Assembly: GCA_937915785.1 (NCBI GenBank)
Contig: CALGGY010000027.1
Location: forward strand, 19,459 to 83,458
Direction of reading: 5' to 3'
Source: an uncultured Bacteroidales bacterium
Lineage (GTDB): Bacteria; Bacteroidota; Bacteroidia; Bacteroidales; P3
DNA: 64,000 nt
The notes under the pieces are model-generated. The model was not told where the DNA came from. It did not search any database and saw only the letters and a list, made by a program, of their open reading frames with translations. The position numbers and the translations under genes are program-made. Positions within the stretch are counted from its first letter, which is position 1. Every line of letters begins with the position of its first letter. Of this stretch, positions 14,863 through 23,516 are shown in pieces.

Positions 14863-15567
14863 ATGATTTTATCATGGGGTAAGCCTACCATACAAAAGGC
14901 TACAAGCACAAACGGGGCGATGACAGGCTCATGGACCGCCATCGACACCCCGAAAGAAGACTCCACCCAGCTGCAATCCTCGACAGGCGATAACGTTGAG
15001 GCCAAAGAGGAAGGCGGCGACCTTGTGGACGTGATGTTCAAGAAGAACACCTACACTCTGGAGTTCGACATCTTTGTGAAAAAGGGCGGCTCGCTGCCTT
15101 TCAGCGACACCGACGGCATTGTCGCAGGCGAATGGGCTATCAAGGTGATACCCGAAGACGACCAGTGCGTGGGCATTCAGATAGACCGCGCCACCGTACG
15201 CGCCGAGACAAACTACACCTCGCAGGACGGCATAACGGTGCATTACACTGTAACACCTTTGAAACCAGCCAGCGGTACGATGGTGAAACTGCTCACATCA
15301 GGCGGAACGGCTTTTGCCTCGAACGGCATAACGCTCGACAGAAGCACGGCCTCGATAACGACATCTGGCACCGTAGCCCTCACAGCCACAACAGAACCCG
15401 GTTCGGCAACTGTTTCATGGACTACGACCGACACAAGCGTCGCCACAGTGAATGCCGGCCTGGTGTCTGGCGTTGCCGCCGGCGTGGCGGTGATTACGGC
15501 AACCATTGTAGAAGACGGCGTGGTGTATTCCGCAAGCTGTATCGTTACCGTAACGTCAGGCTCGTAA
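14863..15567 (+). CDS. Major tail tube protein with C-terminal Big_2 Ig-like domain
   Basis: A 234-residue protein. Residues about 1-150 have the beta-rich pattern of a tail tube subunit (TYTLEFDIFVKKGGSLPF and similar). Residues about 155-232 are a bacterial Ig-like Big_2 domain: NGITLDRSTASITTSGTVAL, then TVSWTTTDTSVATV and GVAVITATI are its hallmark strands. Ig domains on tail tubes are known in other phages, where they decorate the tube surface and may bind carbohydrates. The gene lies between tail terminator and tail chaperone genes, as expected. Confidence 0.8.
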   Translation: MILSWGKPTIQKATSTNGAMTGSWTAIDTPKEDSTQLQSSTGDNVEAKEEGGDLVDVMFKKNTYTLEFDIFVKKGGSLPFSDTDGIVAGEWAIKVIPEDDQCVGIQIDRATVRAETNYTSQDGITVHYTVTPLKPASGTMVKLLTSGGTAFASNGITLDRSTASITTSGTVALTATTEPGSATVSWTTTDTSVATVNAGLVSGVAAGVAVITATIVEDGVVYSASCIVTVTSGS

Positions 15568-15587
15568 GAACAATCTACTCTCATTGT

Positions 15588-15646
15588 TGACGGGGGGAAG
15601 GGGCGAGATGCCGCGGTCCGAAGCCGCCCTCCCGTACTTTAAAAAC
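15588..15646 (+). repeat. Structured GC-rich spacer before tail chaperone
   Basis: The spacer between tail tube and chaperone is GC-rich and self-complementary. An outer ACGGG/CCCGT arm pair encloses an inner GCGG/CCGC stem. No T-run follows, so it is unlikely to be a simple terminator. It could tune read-through from the highly expressed tube gene to the chaperone. Confidence 0.35.
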
Positions 15647-15654
15647 CAATCCCG

Positions 15655-16170
15655 ATGAAACGCAACAGACAAGACAAAGACACAAAGACAACGGAGCAGA
15701 AGGTAGCCGACGCGCTGTTTCAGCGCCAGCAGGAGATAACCATTGGCAACCACACATATAATTTTCCACGCCCAAGCATGGCAACGCTTATAATGGCGAG
15801 TGAGGAGATTAGCAAACTGCCCAGCGTGAAGATTGACGAAAACGGCTCTGTGATAGTGGAGACGTTGAAAAACGCGCGGCACTACCGCAGTGTTGGCAAG
15901 ATAATAGCAATATTGCTGACAGGTGCCAAGCGCCTGTTGCCCACACGGAACATCTTTCACAATTTCCGCACCCGTATCCGTTTGCGACGCATCACACGCG
16001 GGATAATGACCGACCTGACACCGGGCGAGGCCAAGGCGTTGATAGTGTCGCTTTTGGAGCAAATGCAATGCGCCGATTTTTTCGCCGTTACCACTTTCCT
16101 GCAAGGAATAAATATAACAAAACCGACAAGGAAAGTGGAGACCTCAACGACAGCCTCTGGGCAAGCATAG
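15655..16170 (+). CDS. Tail assembly chaperone, short form (gpG-like)
   Basis: A 171-residue helical protein directly upstream of the tape measure, the standard location of the lambda gpG analogue. The body contains FPRPSMATLIMASEEISKL and a basic FHNFRTRIRLRRITRG stretch. A slippery heptamer lies near its end, and the -1 frame continues open for 98 more codons. It is expected to coat the tape-measure protein during tail assembly. Confidence 0.75.
   Translation: MKRNRQDKDTKTTEQKVADALFQRQQEITIGNHTYNFPRPSMATLIMASEEISKLPSVKIDENGSVIVETLKNARHYRSVGKIIAILLTGAKRLLPTRNIFHNFRTRIRLRRITRGIMTDLTPGEAKALIVSLLEQMQCADFFAVTTFLQGINITKPTRKVETSTTASGQA
16077..16083 (+). promoter_or_regulatory. Slippery site for -1 frameshift
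   Basis: T TTT TTC in the zero frame (gaT TTT TTC), the X_XXY_YYZ form, 87 bases before the stop of the short chaperone. Shifting here joins 143 residues of the short form to 98 residues of the -1 frame, giving a 241-residue product. Confidence 0.7.
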
Positions 16171-16379
16171 CCAGTTTCAGCAAGTGGTACAGAGTAAGTT
16201 TTGAGTATATTCTTTATGAGATGAGTTTTGAGAATTTTGTGATGTACAACAGCGTTGTGCCGAGCTACGACACCGACAGGGACAAGGGCAAGAAAGGGAA
16301 CGACGACGGCAGGCGGCTGAACGCCGACGACCCGAAAAACAATAAAGAGATTATCGACTTTTTGAAAACAATACGGTGA
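16083..16379 (+). CDS. Tail assembly chaperone, frameshift extension (gpT-like)
   Basis: This is the -1 frame after the slippery site, giving 98 residues with a helical core (NDSLWASIASFSKWYRVSFE) and a charged tail (RDKGKKGNDDGRRLNADDPK). It has no A-rich leader of its own, and an internal ATG at 16068 lies inside the upstream gene. The product is therefore best read as the extension of the short chaperone, like lambda gpGT. It ends three bases before the tape-measure ATG. Confidence 0.7.
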   Translation, partial: RRYHFPARNKYNKTDKESGDLNDSLWASIASFSKWYRVSFEYILYEMSFENFVMYNSVVPSYDTDRDKGKKGNDDGRRLNADDPKNNKEIIDFLKTIR

Positions 16380-16382
16380 AAA

Positions 16383-19300
16383 ATGGCGGATGAATTTATA
16401 CATATTGATGTTGATAGCGATAAAGCGAAAAAAAACATTGAAGAACTGCGACAGCTTTTCTCTAAGCTGGGCTTTTCTACGGATCAAGCAGGAGAAAGGC
16501 TCGACCATGTATTTGGGGAAGGAGCTGTCATAAAATTTGAAAAGATTTATCGCGGACTATATGTAAACGAAAAAACATTAAGAAGCCTCAACGACACTGC
16601 TCAAAGAGGGATAGACGGTAGCAAGCAGCGAATAGAGCAATTGGAGACGGAGCTGTCATTGACTGACGAGGCCGACAAAAAGAAAAGGGCTTTGTTGGAG
16701 CAAGAGAAAGACAGGATGGGAGTCAACCTTGAGATGCACAAAAAAATTGCCTCCGCCATCTATGAGCAAATGAAGGCTCAAAAAGAGTTGGAAGCGGAAC
16801 TGCAAAGCAGTATAAACAAGCAAACGTATCAAGCCAACCCACAGGCAGGCGGTGTGCTAAATTCATTCAAAGAACTGAAAGCGCAGGCGGATGCCGCAGG
16901 GGTTATTTTTGATAACCTTGACGCAAGAACAACAAGGGCATTAAACCATATCAACGACGGAATAAATGTCAGCGCTGGAGATTTAAAAAAAATAATCAAC
17001 GACAACAAAGAAACAATAAGACAACTTGAAGACGAACAAGACAAACTGGGGAAAGTGATAAGTGCCGCCGAGATGGACAAGGGCATAAAAGAGCAGGCGA
17101 AAAAACGCATTGATGTCATTAATGATGAAATTACCGCAAGAAAGAAGCTGGGAGAAGTTGTGGAAACCGCGCAGAAGCAGAAAGCCACCGGCAACGATGC
17201 AGAAACTGTCCGCATCAGAACACGCATAATGAACCTCAAGCAGGAAATTATGGAGTACCGCAATGCAGGAAAGGCAGGGTCTGAGTATTATCAAGGCCTC
17301 ATAAAAGAAGTGCAGACCCTACAGGCCGCGCAACGCAAGCTCAACTCCGAATTGCAGCTGTTGAGTTCCGCACATCCAATGACGCAGAGCATAATAACGG
17401 GATTGCGTGGCATCAGCGGCGGTTTCGCTGCGGCGCAGGGTGCTATGGCCTTGTTCGGAAGCGAAAACAAAGACCTGCAAAAGGTGATGACCAAACTGCA
17501 AGCCCTGATGAGCATAACGATAGGTTTGCAGAGCGTGCAGGCGGCATTGGACAAGAGCTCCGCCATGGGGCTTGTCTTGCGTACCAAAGCGACCAACGCG
17601 CTGAACAAGGTAAAGGAGTTTTTCAATGTCCTCATGGGCAAGGAGACGGTGCTTGTAAACGCCAATACGAGGGCTACCATTGGCAATACAGCCGCCATTC
17701 AAACTAACAATGCAGCATTAACAAAACAAGTGTCTGGCTTGAGGGGAGCATGGGCTATGCTAAAAAACGGTATAAAAGGGTTAAAATTTAATCCGCTGAT
17801 AGCGTTAGGTGCTGTTGCTGCCGGGATTGCATATAAAATGGTCAAATCAATAAAAAATGTAGTTAAGGCTAACGAAGAGTTTAAAAAAAGTGCTGCCGAA
17901 ATATCGAAAGAACCGATCAGCCAATTAGAATTACTCTCTGCTAAATGGAAAAGGTTGAGTACATTAAAAGAACAGAAGCAATTTATTAAAGACAATAAAA
18001 CTGCTTTCGATGAGCTGGGAGTGTCAATCAATAATGTAAGGGAAGCTCAAGATTTATTGGTAAAAAACAAGGATAAATACATACAATATCTTATTGATAT
18101 AGCCACAGCACAGGCATATTTGAAGAAAAACGATGATTTGGCAATTAAGAGAGCCGAACAACTGTTGACGTTAAATCAATTAAAAAAAACAGAAAAGAAA
18201 GCAAGAGAAGCGAGGGATAAAGCAAGGTCTGAAGCAGCAAAAAACAGCCAAAAAAATGCAATAGCTGAATTATCAACGCCAATGAGAGGCGGTTTTGGTG
18301 GAGATGCTACGATGGGTGGGACTTCCACATCTGTATATAATGTCCAAGAACAATTTCTTAAATCCGCAACAGCAGATGTAAAGAAGGCTGAAAAAGCACT
18401 TGAAGAAACTGAAAAAGAGTTAGCTGAAAATACCAGAGCGGCATTAAATATTGAAGAAGGAGCTGAAAAAATGAAAAAAGAGGCTGGTTTTAAAGAATCA
18501 AAAAAAGATACCAAAACCAAGCAGAAGCAGGAGCAGAAGCAGGAGATAGAGCTCGAAAAACAGACCCTTGAAACTCGCATTGCATACTATAAACAATTCT
18601 ACAAGGAACGACGCGAATTGCTTGATGAAGACAACATATCAGGGTTGAAAGTGTTTGACGATGCCGAAGTGAGTGTCGTGGGAGAGTTGTACGACAAACT
18701 TTTTGATGTAGAGAAAGCCGCACTTGAAAAACAAAAGGCGGAGTATGAGAAAACAGCCAATAAAACTATTACCGACGAGCAGGCCAAAGCCGAGAAAATG
18801 GCAGAGATAGAAGAATGGTACAGTGCGAAGTTGAAAAAGATAACGCAAGAACAGGACAGCAACAAATCGGCGCTTGGCGGGACGGCACAGGCGGCAACAG
18901 AGAAACTGTTTGCCGAAATGGTGTCGGGTGCAGACACGACAGAGAAGAAACTCGAATTGCTGAACACGCAGATTGGGGAACTCCAAAAGGCCGACGACCG
19001 CACCAACGCACAGAATAAATGGTTGAAATCGTTACAAAAACAAGCCAACGACCTCAACGCCGACATCGCCGCCAAGCGAAAGGCCGACCTCGAAAAACTT
19101 TTGCAGGAATACGGCGAATTTACCGACCGAAAACGCGAAATTGACAAGCAGTACGCCAACGACGTAGCACTTATCGACAAACAGCTGGAGCAGGCAAGGG
19201 AGAAAGGCAGCGAAGAGCAAATCGCAAGTCTGGAGCGGACGAAACAGACCATGACAGAGGGCTACCAAGCCGCAATTAAAAACCTCGGCTACAATTACAT

Positions 19301-21116
19301 CCGCGGCTTTTTCACGAAAGCCTTCGACCCCAAGGCCAGCCTCAGAACGATTAAAAAGGCCTTGAAAGCCGTCAGCGACCTCGCCACGAAGGAAGTCCCC
19401 GATGAAGGCATTTTAAAACAATACGACCTCACACCCGAACAATGGGAGCAGATAAAAGAAAAAATCCAAGAAATTAAAGAGGAACTCGAAGACCTTGCGG
19501 AACAGAAAGAAGGCGGAACCATACAAGAAACCATTTTCGGGAAAGACATTGTCGGCAAGTTTAAGGAATTAAAGAAGGCCATGGAGATTGACCCCGAGAC
19601 TGGCAAGATAAAAGACCTCGGCAAGGCGTTGGAGTCGGTGGCCGCAATAGGGCAGTTTGCCGGCGAACAAATAAGCAAGCTCGGCGAAGCCTTCTCACAA
19701 TGGGGCGAGTTAACAGACAACAGCACACTAAGCGAATACGGGCAAGCATTGCAGGACTTCGGCACTGTGGTGAGCAGCACCGCCTCTGGCCTTGCCAGCG
19801 GCGGCGTTTACGGAGCAATAGCAGGCTTCGCCGGCGGCGTTTTTTCTGTTATACAAAACGACATGCAAAAATTCGCAGAAGAGGCAGAAAAACGTGCGGA
19901 AATAGAAGAGCGTACAAGCGAAGCGTTATCTGGATTTAAAGACAAAATCAGTGGCGTGTCCGATGCATTACAAAGCTTTGAGGACACGCTCGCATCACTA
20001 AATTATTTAGATTTTGACAAAGCCATCCTCGACCTAGAGCGAAGCTTTACGGAAAACAGGTACACAGATGGATGGGGAGAGGACAGTCTCCGAAGCTTGG
20101 TAGCTGCGACTTCTAAAGCTTTATTTAACACAGATCCTGACGGTTTGTCGGCATTAAAAAAATTTTTACAGCAATACGGCTACGACTACGAGCGTGATGT
20201 TTTTGATATTGTCGCCGAAGACGGGCAAGCAGATATTGAAGACCTCAAAAGGCGAGTAAATGAGATTTTGCGAAATATTTACAGCGGCTACAACGATGAC
20301 ATCGCACAAATCATTGATGAAATAAAAAACATGCAGGATGACCCGAACACAACGACCCTGCAAATATTCAACAAAGTCCTTGAGGCGAGACGCAAAAATC
20401 TGGAATTTATGCGTATGCAATTGCAGATGATGGAGACTGCCGGACTGGACACCACCGCCCTGCGTAACGAGATAGAACAGGAAGAACTCGCATTAAAAGA
20501 GAGCATATCTCAGATGGTCGGGGCTTTCGCAGGAATTGACGTGGCGGCGGTCGTCGATGATTGGATAAAAATTTTTGACGAGTTCGGAACGAGCGGACAG
20601 ACCGCGATGGACAAGATAAACCAGAGCGTGGACAATATGGTCGCCAATATGCTAAAACAAAGGCTCGTAGTCAAAAAATTGCAGGAGGAAATCGACAATA
20701 TCTGGTCTGCCGCAGACCGAGACGACGACGGCCAGCTTACCGAAGATGAGATGGAAGAAGCAATCGACAGCACACGCAACGCCGCCGAAGCCGCCCGAAG
20801 ATATTACGAGCAACTCCAGCAGGCACTCGCCGAAAGGGGCATCAGTTTAGACGAAACTACAGGCAACAGTTTTTCCTCCGCCGTCAAGGGCGTGAGCGAG
20901 GAGACGGCGGGCATTATAGCGGGGCAGATGAACGCAATACGTGTCCACCAAATAGAGATACAAGACATATTGCAGAACAACATCGCCGGCAACATTCAGA
21001 TTATCGCCGACAACTCGCGCTATTTGCAGGTGCTGCCGCAGATGAACGACCGCTTGGGGCGTGTGGAGACGGCTATAAACAACAATTATCAGCAAAGAAT
21101 AGGGTCAGGAGTTTAA
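16383..21116 (+). CDS. Phage tape measure protein with an EF-hand-like loop
   Basis: A 1577-residue protein, the largest in the prophage. Most of it is coiled coil (residues about 60-330 and 590-1050). Hydrophobic, Gly/Ala-rich stretches lie near residues 335-380 and 470-500 and around 1145-1165 (SGVYGAIAGFAGG), the sort that insert into the host membrane. At residues 1445-1456 there is a canonical twelve-residue EF-hand loop, DRDDDGQLTEDE, with Asp at 1, 3, 5, Gly at 6 and Glu at 12, suggesting calcium binding. The protein sets tail length and is ejected into the cell. It follows the tail chaperones directly. Confidence 0.9.
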   Translation: MADEFIHIDVDSDKAKKNIEELRQLFSKLGFSTDQAGERLDHVFGEGAVIKFEKIYRGLYVNEKTLRSLNDTAQRGIDGSKQRIEQLETELSLTDEADKKKRALLEQEKDRMGVNLEMHKKIASAIYEQMKAQKELEAELQSSINKQTYQANPQAGGVLNSFKELKAQADAAGVIFDNLDARTTRALNHINDGINVSAGDLKKIINDNKETIRQLEDEQDKLGKVISAAEMDKGIKEQAKKRIDVINDEITARKKLGEVVETAQKQKATGNDAETVRIRTRIMNLKQEIMEYRNAGKAGSEYYQGLIKEVQTLQAAQRKLNSELQLLSSAHPMTQSIITGLRGISGGFAAAQGAMALFGSENKDLQKVMTKLQALMSITIGLQSVQAALDKSSAMGLVLRTKATNALNKVKEFFNVLMGKETVLVNANTRATIGNTAAIQTNNAALTKQVSGLRGAWAMLKNGIKGLKFNPLIALGAVAAGIAYKMVKSIKNVVKANEEFKKSAAEISKEPISQLELLSAKWKRLSTLKEQKQFIKDNKTAFDELGVSINNVREAQDLLVKNKDKYIQYLIDIATAQAYLKKNDDLAIKRAEQLLTLNQLKKTEKKAREARDKARSEAAKNSQKNAIAELSTPMRGGFGGDATMGGTSTSVYNVQEQFLKSATADVKKAEKALEETEKELAENTRAALNIEEGAEKMKKEAGFKESKKDTKTKQKQEQKQEIELEKQTLETRIAYYKQFYKERRELLDEDNISGLKVFDDAEVSVVGELYDKLFDVEKAALEKQKAEYEKTANKTITDEQAKAEKMAEIEEWYSAKLKKITQEQDSNKSALGGTAQAATEKLFAEMVSGADTTEKKLELLNTQIGELQKADDRTNAQNKWLKSLQKQANDLNADIAAKRKADLEKLLQEYGEFTDRKREIDKQYANDVALIDKQLEQAREKGSEEQIASLERTKQTMTEGYQAAIKNLGYNYIRGFFTKAFDPKASLRTIKKALKAVSDLATKEVPDEGILKQYDLTPEQWEQIKEKIQEIKEELEDLAEQKEGGTIQETIFGKDIVGKFKELKKAMEIDPETGKIKDLGKALESVAAIGQFAGEQISKLGEAFSQWGELTDNSTLSEYGQALQDFGTVVSSTASGLASGGVYGAIAGFAGGVFSVIQNDMQKFAEEAEKRAEIEERTSEALSGFKDKISGVSDALQSFEDTLASLNYLDFDKAILDLERSFTENRYTDGWGEDSLRSLVAATSKALFNTDPDGLSALKKFLQQYGYDYERDVFDIVAEDGQADIEDLKRRVNEILRNIYSGYNDDIAQIIDEIKNMQDDPNTTTLQIFNKVLEARRKNLEFMRMQLQMMETAGLDTTALRNEIEQEELALKESISQMVGAFAGIDVAAVVDDWIKIFDEFGTSGQTAMDKINQSVDNMVANMLKQRLVVKKLQEEIDNIWSAADRDDDGQLTEDEMEEAIDSTRNAAEAARRYYEQLQQALAERGISLDETTGNSFSSAVKGVSEETAGIIAGQMNAIRVHQIEIQDILQNNIAGNIQIIADNSRYLQVLPQMNDRLGRVETAINNNYQQRIGSGV

Positions 21117-21120
21117 AGTT

Positions 21121-21564
21121 ATGAGACATATTTTTTTCATATTATGTGTTTTATTGTCTGTTATTTTTGCGGGCTGTTCCGTTGAGCAACGTTGCCAGCG
21201 GCGGCTCGTTTTTTTGGAAAACAACTGCCCCGACTGTTTCACAACCGCGACAGTACGGGACACCATCATACGCGAGGGCTGGCGGCACGATACGGCTTTT
21301 ATTATCCATTCTCTCACCGACACCGTGGCGGACACCTTTGTCTTGGAGCGTGAGCGTGTCAGTGTGCGCATTATCCGCACCTGCGACACATTGCTTGTTA
21401 CCGCCGATGTTCTTGCGGACACCATATACATAGAGCGACAGGTGGCAGTCCCCACCCACGTCAAGACAGTCGAAAAAGGGCGTTGGCTGTGGCGGCTGCT
21501 CCTCGTTCTGTGTGCCATATCGGGTATCATCATAGTGGCGCGATGGATAAACAAACGTTTTTAA
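21121..21564 (+). CDS. Probable unimolecular spanin (u-spanin) lipoprotein
   Basis: A 147-residue protein with a type II signal peptide ending in the lipobox IFAGC (Cys19) and a single C-terminal transmembrane helix (about residues 122-140) with a basic end RWINKRF. Between them is a beta-prone periplasmic segment (DTFVLERERVSVRIIRTCDT). A lipid anchor at one end and a membrane helix at the other is the architecture of u-spanins such as T1 gp11, which bridge outer and inner membranes to complete lysis. The gene starts four bases after the tape measure and is followed by a membrane/coiled-coil protein and an endolysin. An ordinary phage lipoprotein is the alternative. Confidence 0.6.
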   Translation: MRHIFFILCVLLSVIFAGCSVEQRCQRRLVFLENNCPDCFTTATVRDTIIREGWRHDTAFIIHSLTDTVADTFVLERERVSVRIIRTCDTLLVTADVLADTIYIERQVAVPTHVKTVEKGRWLWRLLLVLCAISGIIIVARWINKRF

Positions 21565-21653
21565 GGCATTACAGAGGCGAAAACCTAACACAAATATAAT
21601 TTATCAACCAACAAACAAAAACACGTCAAACAAGCTAAAAACACACAAAAACG

Positions 21654-22061
21654 ATGGAATGGAGCACAATTTTAATGGCGCTGTTGTCGGGTACGAGTAT
21701 CGGGGGCATTGTTGAGGCTATCCGCTACCGGCAAATGAACAAACAGATGAAAGAAAACGAGGCTATACAAAGCACCGTGGAGACGCAGGAAAAGGAAATA
21801 AACCTTGCCAACCTCTACAAGGAGGAGATGCTGAAACTCTTCGAGCAGATGAAACAGAACCAGTCGGAGAACGTGGGAAACCAGAAAGAGATGATTGAGC
21901 AGCTGACCAACCTCGACAAACGCCTTGACGGAATGGAAGAGCGCATGGCTGTTGTTGAGCAGAAAGTCAAAGGCATCGACGAAAGCACGTCCAACCTCGT
22001 GGAGTTCAGCAACGGAGAGTTCAAAGCGTTTATGGACAAAAAGAAAAAGGCAAAGAAATGA
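21654..22061 (+). CDS. Membrane-anchored coiled-coil protein, holin-like position
   Basis: A 135-residue protein with one N-terminal membrane segment (STILMALLSGTSIGGIVEAI), then coiled coil from about residue 30 (RQMNKQMKENEAIQ) to the Lys-rich C-terminus. It lies in the lysis neighbourhood between the u-spanin-like and endolysin genes. Single-span holins and antiholins exist, but coiled-coil length is unusual for one, so the role is uncertain. It overlaps the next gene by four bases. Confidence 0.5.
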   Translation: MEWSTILMALLSGTSIGGIVEAIRYRQMNKQMKENEAIQSTVETQEKEINLANLYKEEMLKLFEQMKQNQSENVGNQKEMIEQLTNLDKRLDGMEERMAVVEQKVKGIDESTSNLVEFSNGEFKAFMDKKKKAKK

Positions 22062-22327
22062 CAAGCACACTCACGGCGGACGATTTCCGCGCACTTGGAT
22101 TTGTGGACAATGCCTTTTGGAAGGATGTAACGTCCGAAATCCACCTTATCACCAATCCCGACGCCGACAGTGCAATTCGGGTAAGGGAGAGCGGCTTTGA
22201 GGGTTGCCGTTGGTATGTGGAGGTGGAGACTTTCGGCAAGCGCCACCGATGGAACGCCACCGGACACATCAACACCCTTGCCGAGCTGAACCGAATGCTT
22301 GACTTTTGCGAACTGAAACATTTTTGA
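22058..22327 (+). CDS. Small phage protein, unknown
   Basis: An 89-residue mixed alpha/beta protein (RVRESGFEGCRWYVEVETFG) coupled by ATGA to the preceding gene. No domain recognised. It sits between the membrane protein and the endolysin. Confidence 0.5.
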   Translation: MTSTLTADDFRALGFVDNAFWKDVTSEIHLITNPDADSAIRVRESGFEGCRWYVEVETFGKRHRWNATGHINTLAELNRMLDFCELKHF

Positions 22328-22416
22328 TTATGGATTACGACGAACTGACACTTTGGGCAATATGAAAATAACAGACGTAAAGATAGGCGATGTTGAACTT
22401 TATAAATAAAAGCGTT

Positions 22417-22830
22417 ATGGAACTGCAAAGCAAATATTTTACATTGAAAGAGATGCTTGCCAGCGAGACGGCGAGGACAAAGGGCATTGACAACACTCCG
22501 ACATGGGTGGTGGTGCGGAACCTCAACGGGCTTGTGGTGAACCTTTTAGACCCGATAAGGGAGTTATACGGCAAACCGCTGTACATCAACAGCGGCTACC
22601 GCTGTCCGAAACTCAACAAGGCTGTTGGCGGGGTGGCAAACTCCGAGCACCAATACGGCTATGCCGCCGATATAGACACACGCAAAGGCACAGCGGAGAA
22701 CATCAGGCTGTTCAACCTCATAAAAGCAAGCGGACTTAAATTCACGCAACTTATAGACGAGAAACGGGGGCAATGGGTGCATGTGAGCTATAACGCCTCT
22801 AATCTGAAATGCCAAGCTTTTAAACTGTAA
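22417..22830 (+). CDS. Endolysin, M15A D-Ala-D-Ala carboxypeptidase family
   Basis: A 137-residue peptidase with the M15A zinc-site pattern: SEHQYGYAADID (His78, Asp85) and WVHVSYN (His122), plus INSGYRCPKLNKAVGG, the usual substrate-loop block. Single-domain M15 enzymes of this length cut peptidoglycan stem-peptide bonds and are standard endolysins of Bacteroides phages. No signal peptide is seen, so release depends on a holin or on the lysis set nearby. The start was set at MELQSKYFTL; an ATG nine codons upstream (22390) is possible. Confidence 0.88.
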   Translation: MELQSKYFTLKEMLASETARTKGIDNTPTWVVVRNLNGLVVNLLDPIRELYGKPLYINSGYRCPKLNKAVGGVANSEHQYGYAADIDTRKGTAENIRLFNLIKASGLKFTQLIDEKRGQWVHVSYNASNLKCQAFKL

Positions 22831-22835
22831 CCGAT

Positions 22836-23516
22836 ATGGCAGAGCTTAATTACTACATATACAACACGGCGGATGGCACGTTGGACAATTTCAAGGATTA
22901 CAGCGTGTTTGTGTCGGGGAGCAAGGGGCTGACGGATTTGCCGAAAGCCAAAACGCCTCTCACCGTTGACTGGCCAGACCGCAGCGGAAAGTATATCGAC
23001 ACTGTGGGCATGGTGTACCAGCCACGTGAGATAACGCTTGACTGCTTTGTCATCGCCGGCGGATACACCGACTTTGTCCGCAAATGCGACAATTTCACAC
23101 GCCTTTTCCGCAACAATGCGGGGTCGTTGAACTACATACGCCTAACGTTGGACAACACTATGGCGGGGACTTTGCACCTGTTTGTTTATCTCAACGGCGG
23201 CATTGCTTTCAACAAGAATTGGAACGAGGTGAAGATGTTCGGAACATTCTCGCTTAAGCTCACCGAACCCGAACCTATCGGAAAGGCGGTGTGCTACGAG
23301 GTGCGGCAGGGCAGCGCCATAACGGCAACGGTGGACAACGGCACACACCTTTTCCGCTACTGCCTTATGAAAGAGCTGACCAACGACACCTCCACCATCG
23401 CATGGACTTACAACCAGTTCGGCTCACAGAATATCACCATTGAGAACACCAACGGCGACATCAGCCGTCAGTGGCTGGTGGTTTTCGGCGACAATATAAC
23501 CTACTCCGACCAATGA
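22836..23516 (+). CDS. Distal tail protein
   Basis: A 226-residue protein downstream of the lysis set, with the length and composition of a Dit-like distal tail protein: SVFVSGSKGLTDLPKAKTPL, PREITLDCFVIAGGYTDFVR, and a beta-rich end. The four-base overlap with the tip-protein gene (ATGA) is typical. Its role is the hub at the tail tip. Confidence 0.65.
   Translation: MAELNYYIYNTADGTLDNFKDYSVFVSGSKGLTDLPKAKTPLTVDWPDRSGKYIDTVGMVYQPREITLDCFVIAGGYTDFVRKCDNFTRLFRNNAGSLNYIRLTLDNTMAGTLHLFVYLNGGIAFNKNWNEVKMFGTFSLKLTEPEPIGKAVCYEVRQGSAITATVDNGTHLFRYCLMKELTNDTSTIAWTYNQFGSQNITIENTNGDISRQWLVVFGDNITYSDQ

Noticed and set aside
22330..22409. Two tiny overlapping frames (11 and 15 codons) before the endolysin
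   Set aside because: Linked by ATGA but too short to support. They may be remnants of one small gene or chance.
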